This document shows, piece after piece, positions 20,576 to 25,000 of a DNA stretch of 25,000 nucleotides. Source of the stretch: Owenia fusiformis (lineage: Eukaryota; Annelida; Polychaeta; Sabellida; Oweniidae). The stretch spans positions 1 through 25,000 of the forward strand of contig CAIIXF020000264.1 of the NCBI GenBank assembly GCA_903813345.2, written 5' to 3'. Both the position numbers and the translations under genes were made by a program. The notes beneath the pieces were generated by a model that was not told the origin of the DNA, did not search any database, and saw nothing but the letters and a program-made list of their open reading frames with translations. Numbering within the stretch: the stretch's first letter is position 1; every line of letters starts with the position of its first letter.

Positions 20576-22110
20576 GACACTGAAGTAAGGTAGTGTTCTT
20601 TTAATATGCATGTACTAGTGTCAAAGAACAAAGTCATACACTGAAGTCAAACTCTAGTAAGGTTGTTTCCCATGTAGTTGTATCATAGAACACTATTATG
20701 CACTGTAGTAAAGCAATGTCCTTGAATGTACTAGTGTCATAGAACTAAGTCATACAATGTGGTCAATTTCTAGTAAGGTTGTTTCCTAACATGTAGTATC
20801 ATAGAACACTATTATACACTGTTGTAGTAAAGCAATGTCCTTGAATGTACCAGTGTCATAGAACTAAGTCATACAATGGGGTCAAATTCTAGTAATGTTG
20901 TTTCCTAACATGTTGTATCATAGAACACTATTATACACTGTAGTAAAGTGATGTCCTTGAATGTACTAGTGTCATAGAACTAAGTCATACACTGTAATAA
21001 AACTCTGTAGTAAGGTTGTTTGCTACAATGTAGTATCCTAGATTAGAATTATACATTACACAATCATACATTATAGTAAGATGGTTTCCTTGTATATTTT
21101 GTCATAGAACGTAGAACCATCACACAATAATATACTGTAGTAAGGTGGTGTCCCTGTTTGTTTTGTCGTAGAACACATTCATACATTGAAGCAAGGCGGT
21201 GTCCTTGAGTACAGTATCATAGAACACAATCGTATACTTCAGTAATATGGTGTCCTTGTATGTTGTCATTGAACACAATCATACATTGTAATAAGGTCTT
21301 GTATGTGGTGTCATTGAACACAGTCATACACTGTAGGAAGGTTGTGTCATTGTATACAGTGTCATAGACCACAATCATATACTCTGATAAGATGGTGTCC
21401 GTGTATGTTGTGACATAGAACACAATCATACATTGTAAGAAGGTTGTGTTCTTTTATGTAGTGACATAGAACAAAACCATACACTGTAGCAAGGTGGTGT
21501 CCTTGTGTACATTATCATGGAACACAATCATCTACTTTGGTAAGATGGTGTCCGTGTATGTTGTGACATAGAACACAATCATACATTGTAAGAAGGTTGT
21601 GTTCTTTTATGTAGTGACATAGAACAAAACCATACACTGTAGCAAGGTGGTGTCCTTGTGTCATTGTCATGGAACACAATCATCTACTTTGGTAAGATGG
21701 TGTCCTTGTATGCCGTGTCATAGAACACAATTATACATTGTAGTAAGGTTGTGTTACAGTTGTATGGAGTGTCATAAAACCCAACCATACACAGTAGCAA
21801 GGTCCTTGTCAGTAGTGTCATAGACCACAATCATACACCGCTTTAAGGTGGTATCTTTGTGTACAGTGTCATAGAAAACAATCGTAAACTGTGGTACGAT
21901 TGTATGTATACACCTTGCTACAGTGTATGATTTTGTTCTATGACACTACATAAAGGAACACAACCTTATTACAATAAATGATTGTGTTATATGAACACAA
22001 TCCTAGCTTATTGCAGTGTATGGTTGTTCTCCGAAACTAAATACAGGCATACCCTGTGTAAGACAATGTGATTGTATTAATGGCACAATCATACACTGGA
22101 GACACTAGTT
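20576..22110. repeat. 1.5-kb minisatellite with higher-order repeats and an orientation switch
   Basis: The basic unit is about 45-55 bp: TCATAGAACACAATCATACACTGTAGTAAGGTGGTGTCCTTGTATGTAGTG, degenerate. In the left part (about 20640-21000) a higher-order period near 120 bp carries ACTAGTGTCATAGAACTAAG. In the middle a 153-bp block (21388-21540) is repeated nearly identically at 21541-21692. From about 21893 to 22040 the unit runs in the opposite orientation (CACCTTGCTACAGTGTATGATTTTGTTCTATGACACTAC). The minus-strand ORF at 21217-21429 is a repeat artefact. Confidence 0.93.
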
Positions 22111-22427
22111 ATATTGTGTTCTCTGCATTGTGTTATAGACAGTAGGCTAACAAGGGTGAAGGGTACGTTAGTATATTGTCAATGATTTAACAAAAGGAGT
22201 ATTGACTTTTATTTCAACACAATATATACTCATCAGAAAAATATAATAGCATAATGTGCTGCATTAGTACATTAGAAAATTTAATAAAATGGTGTGCTGG
22301 ATTAGTATATACTGCTTTAAAGGAATAATCTATTGGAACAATATAATATGACTCATCTACAAAACAGAATATGTAATATTACATACACGAAGATTAGATA
22401 TGTCATGAAATCAAACTAATCTCTTAC
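22111..22427 (-). other. Exon-proximal intron sequence, nothing else assigned
   Basis: This is the 5' part of the intron following the first coding exon, between the splice donor and the minisatellite. It is AT-rich and shows no further motif I can support. Confidence 0.55.
22426..22427 (-). promoter_or_regulatory. Splice donor (GT) of the sodium-channel exon
   Basis: The exon-intron junction reads ATG|GTAAGAG on the minus strand, a near-consensus donor in phase 0. If read through, translation would add only V-R-D before a TAG stop, so splicing is required for a channel to be made. The position agrees with the homologous vertebrate exon boundary. Confidence 0.88.
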
Positions 22428-22766
22428 CATGTGGTTATAGTAGAAGTCATCAAGGTCAACAAGCGGAATGCCTGACATGGTATCAGGGTTGAACTCATCT
22501 TTCAGACGAAGTGGGATGTTATTCCCTGCTATCAGCCTCTTATTGGGCTTTGGGCCCTTATCCTCGTCTTCCTCTTCTTCTCCCTCTTCCTCCTTAATCC
22601 CAGCCGCTTTCTTCTCTTTTTTAATGCGTTTTTTCTCTTCTTTCTCAATCTTCTCTTGTTTTATCCGTTCTTGTTCTCGCACAAGTAATTCATCAACATA
22701 TTCGGCCGTTAGCGGCGTGAAGAACTCGCTCGTTAACGGCCGTTCTTCCTTCTTTTTCTTCCCCAT
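22428..22766 (-). CDS. First coding exon of a voltage-gated sodium channel alpha subunit (Nav/para/SCN family), partial gene
   Basis: It encodes the first 113 residues of what should be a channel of about 2,000 residues, the pore-forming subunit that carries the action-potential sodium current. What is seen is the cytoplasmic N-terminal tail before DI-S1. It has a lysine-rich start (MGKKKK), a segment RPLTSEFFTPLT (9-20) that resembles the FRPFTRESL region of para/SCN, a highly charged Lys/Glu stretch (31-69) ending in EEEGEEEEDEDK, then GPKPN (71-75) as in human SCN1A, IPLRL (84-88), and IPLVDLDDFYYNHM (100-113), matching PLEDLDPYYINKK. The start codon has a good context (A at -3, G at +4). 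The exon ends at ATG|GTAAGAG, a phase-0 donor at the column where human SCN1A coding exon 1 ends (codon 88). Family membership is strong. Nav1 versus Nav2 type cannot be told because the selectivity filter lies outside this exon. No further exon was recognised. Confidence 0.9.
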
Positions 22767-22885
22767 TTTGGGTTTTTCTAATGTGTCTTCTGCACCTTCA
22801 TTCCGTGTGAATTAGTCGATACATTTGGCCCAGTTTTCCACTTGACGTCTCATCCAGTCATAATATCCTAATCACTGGTGAGATC
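22767..22885 (-). other. 5'-UTR part of the sodium-channel first coding exon
   Basis: These 119 bases lie between a strong 3' splice acceptor and the start codon. On the minus strand the acceptor reads AAGCTCTTCTGTTTCAG|GATC, with a pyrimidine-rich tract directly before the AG. This suggests at least one non-coding exon further upstream (above 22886) spliced to this one. The segment carries four upstream ATGs, described separately. The acceptor is inferred from consensus only. The alternative is that transcription starts nearby and the acceptor-like string is chance. Confidence 0.6.
22798..22861 (-). promoter_or_regulatory. Cluster of four short upstream ORFs in the sodium-channel leader
   Basis: Four ATGs precede the main start: at 22861 (3 codons, stop TGA), 22853 (13 codons, in frame with the main ORF but closed by TAA at 22814-22812), 22824 (8 codons, stop TGA) and 22801 (7 codons, ends TAG at 22778, 11 bases before the main ATG). 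The third and fourth overlap in an ATGA. All close before the main start, a layout that allows reinitiation and often lowers translation. The effect here is inferred, and holds only if the leader is transcribed as drawn. Confidence 0.55.
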
Positions 22886-22887
22886 CT
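22886..22887 (-). promoter_or_regulatory. Candidate splice acceptor (AG) before the 5' UTR
   Basis: A run of pyrimidines (CTCTTCTGTTTC) directly precedes an AG and then a G on the minus strand. This is a good metazoan 3' splice site and implies an upstream untranslated exon. No branch point could be assigned with confidence. Confidence 0.6.
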
Positions 22888-24515
22888 GAAACAGAAGAGC
22901 TTGGTTTATTTTTAAGACTAAATTTTAATTTTTACTACTCCATATAAACTTATATATAATTGGCAACTTCTAATTAAAGTTGTTCCATTTGTTGGACTTC
23001 TGACATTAAAACAATGAAGATTCAGACACATCTCAATGTTAAATTATTAATGCATGGGTATTTGTCAGATATTCAAACACCAGCACATAACTTAATTTGT
23101 TTGGTGTTCGGAATCGATGATCTGCCCCTCAAGAGAACGAATTAATATTTCAGTAGAAACGATTAAGTATTTTATCCTTCCACCGATCTCCACATGTTCG
23201 GCGTATATCACCTGTTTCTATAGGTAGTTCAGCATATCCTTGTGACGCAGAAAATCATTCCCAATTATTGATGTCGACTCAAGAATTCAATAGTATGTAT
23301 TGTTAGATTTCTTCCTGCACAAATGTAAACTATATTGTAAAATTGATACAGCACGAATAACTTACATCGGTTTACCGAATTATTTCTAAGCAGCTTTTAG
23401 AAAGTGAGAGCTTATGTAGTTTTAGTTGGAATTAAATTTTTCACATGGTTAATCCCAAAAGGCCCTTGACTGGCATTGGTCTGGATGGAAATGAGTTTTA
23501 AGCCATACACGTACACGTGTACTTAAGATCTCTCTATCTATTTGTATTAAAAGATTTATTCATGGACCATGATTTATTCATATGTGATATATTTAGTTCA
23601 GTGCCATTCAAAAAACGCCCCGTCTTAATAGCAAGTATGATAACTGAGAAAAATTCAATATAAATGGGATTCATCCAAATACAATTATGCAAGGCTTCCT
23701 TTCATGCCTTTTACAGTCCAATATAGATTTAAATCGAATTCCAGCCTTCCGGTAGTGAGGGACCCTTCGCGGCAAATGCCAGTGATGCATTCTAAGTTAC
23801 GTGAACCTGACTAAATTACAGTTATTGTATTAGCAGCTTGATGACCCTCTACCAGACTGCTCCGCTAGATAAATCGATGTCTTGTTGATGGCTCCAATGC
23901 GACCAGATATATCCACCCGTGTTTCCAGTTGATTTGCCGTATCAGCTTTGCTAATCATTGGTTCTCATGTGGGACATAGAGCGGGATGACTTTGTTCAAA
24001 CATGTTGGTAATAGAGAACTTTAAATGACACCAATAGATCGATTCTATGATTTCAGATTCTTTAATGAAGTTCTCCATTGCTGCTTGAAACGTTAATTAA
24101 CAACAGGATAAGTCTTGTTAAATCGTACAATGAAAGATATTAAGTCTGCTTCTTATTTGGTAGAAAATACTTTATAATCTCAGTTACCATATTGCAGCTC
24201 GTGTATGATACAGCGCCATCATTAGGGTAGAATTGTTGAAATTGTAAGACTTGAGAACTTTTCTAAATCATTATCAAAATAATAACAAAGAATATTGAGT
24301 GGCCATACAAATTTCTCAACAAATGTGTAAAACCAATAATAACTGTGTTCATGTCCCACTTGACTAACGTCACTTAGGCCAAAGTCAAAGAAATGTATTA
24401 TGCTGATTCCGGCGCAAACTTGAATCAAAATAACTCGTGGATTACGATTATGAGTTTGAAATTCTAACTAAAAAGGTATTTGGATACACTAAACGAAAAA
24501 TGCGTTCATCTTTGT
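22888..24515. other. Region upstream of the coding exon: probable 5'-UTR intron or promoter side
   Basis: No coding region is supported. The 68-codon minus-strand ORF at 24222-24428 has no recognisable family. GTACACGTGTAC (23511-23522) is a 12-bp palindrome containing an E-box. No TATA box, CpG-rich core promoter or non-coding exon could be fixed, so the transcription start is unknown. Confidence 0.4.
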
Positions 24516-24780
24516 TTCTAATGCAGTCATAGTTATCTAACGTCCAGTTTTGTTTGCATTTTCCCATAGAGTAAGTTATTTAACCCCCATCCTTGTCTTG
24601 CCTTTTTCCAAACAATCAATTATTTAACGCCCAGCTTTGTTTCCCTTTTCCCATACAGTAAGTTATTTAACGCCCCTTTTTCCATACAATCAATTATTTA
24701 ACGCCCAGCTTTGTTTGCCTTTTCCCATGCCCATCTTTTAGTTTTGCCTTTCCCGTGCAGTCAGAGTTAGTTAACGTCTT
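24516..24780. repeat. Short tandem block with a GTTATTTAACGCCCAGCTTTG unit
   Basis: About five to six degenerate units of 40-60 bp with the core TTATTTAACGCCCAGCTTTGTTTGCCTTTTCCCATACAGTAAG (for example near 24530, 24573, 24620, 24663 and 24694), fading out by 24780. CCCATAGAGTAAGTTATT and CCATACAATCAATTATT alternate, hinting at a two-unit higher-order pattern. Confidence 0.8.
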
Positions 24781-25000
24781 CATGATGATAAATAATTTCC
24801 TTTGATGCAAACATACTGATTAATTATGTAACGATTAGTTCAATTTGTTCTTTTTATTGCATCTCAATGTCCTTAAATAAATCCGATATGTATCGTTGCC
24901 TGCTTATTCAATGATGTATCATATATCATTTTCTACAGTGCTGGAATGTTTTATGGAAACGCTTGTATATATTTGATCTTGATAGTATATGACGATGTTA
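24781..25000. other. Non-coding end of window
   Basis: AT-rich sequence with no recognised feature. Confidence 0.5.

Noticed and set aside
21217-21429. 70-codon minus-strand ORF with repeated MIVFYVTTY-like segments
   Set aside because: Translation of the 50-bp minisatellite; it is interrupted in neighbouring units and lacks splice or start context.
22468-22815. 115-codon plus-strand ORF rich in Ser and Phe
   Set aside because: It is the antisense shadow of the Lys/Glu-rich sodium-channel exon; runs of Ser and Phe come from the reverse of Glu/Lys codons.
23511-23522. GTACACGTGTAC palindrome with E-box upstream of the sodium-channel exon
   Set aside because: A single 12-bp site without promoter evidence or conservation data; too weak to call a regulatory element.

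Overview
This is an AT-rich, repeat-filled piece of animal nuclear DNA. It has no operons, no bacterial-type gene density and almost no long ORFs. The protein evidence and the repeat types fit a lophotrochozoan. My best guess is a bivalve mollusc, based on tRNA-derived SINEs, pearl-like elements with GTCC microsatellites and tandem cores, and mariner remnants. The species cannot be fixed from this window.

Only one convincing host-gene exon is present. It lies on the minus strand at 22428-22885 and holds the start codon and first 113 codons of a voltage-gated sodium channel alpha subunit (Nav/para/SCN family). The exon ends in a phase-0 splice donor at the same alignment column as the first coding exon of vertebrate SCN genes. 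A good splice acceptor and four short upstream ORFs precede the start codon. I did not find the next coding exon (end of the N-terminal tail and start of DI-S1). Positions 1-22427 are therefore probably one very large first coding intron, and 22886-25000 is probably a 5'-UTR intron or upstream region.

The rest is layered repeats and transposon remnants. From left to right: a 1.87-kb element with 11-bp terminal inverted repeats, filled with twelve monomers rich in AGGTCA half-sites (1034-2899); a 337-bp-offset tandem duplication (3319-3885); an internally deleted mariner with near-perfect 42-bp inverted repeats and a dead N-terminal transposase fragment (4549-5612); a 628-bp element with palindromic inverted repeats and a possible small first exon (5865-6492); two successive copies of a pearl-like element with roughly 145-bp monomers built on ATGGCGGCCAT palindromes (9220-10277 and 10503-11602); a related degenerate pair (12275-12640); a tRNA-derived SINE (13910-14165); a perfect 48-bp palindrome (16643-16690); two degenerate tandem arrays (16300-16560 and 18555-19020); a 1.5-kb minisatellite that reverses orientation near its right end (20576-22110); and a small tandem block upstream of the gene (24516-24780).

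No CRISPR array, functional tRNA, rRNA or complete autonomous transposon was seen. I found no new protein system. The points most worth checking are the half-site-loaded mobile satellite, the inverted-repeat element with a candidate exon, the reversed minisatellite beside the sodium-channel exon, and the upstream ORF cluster.
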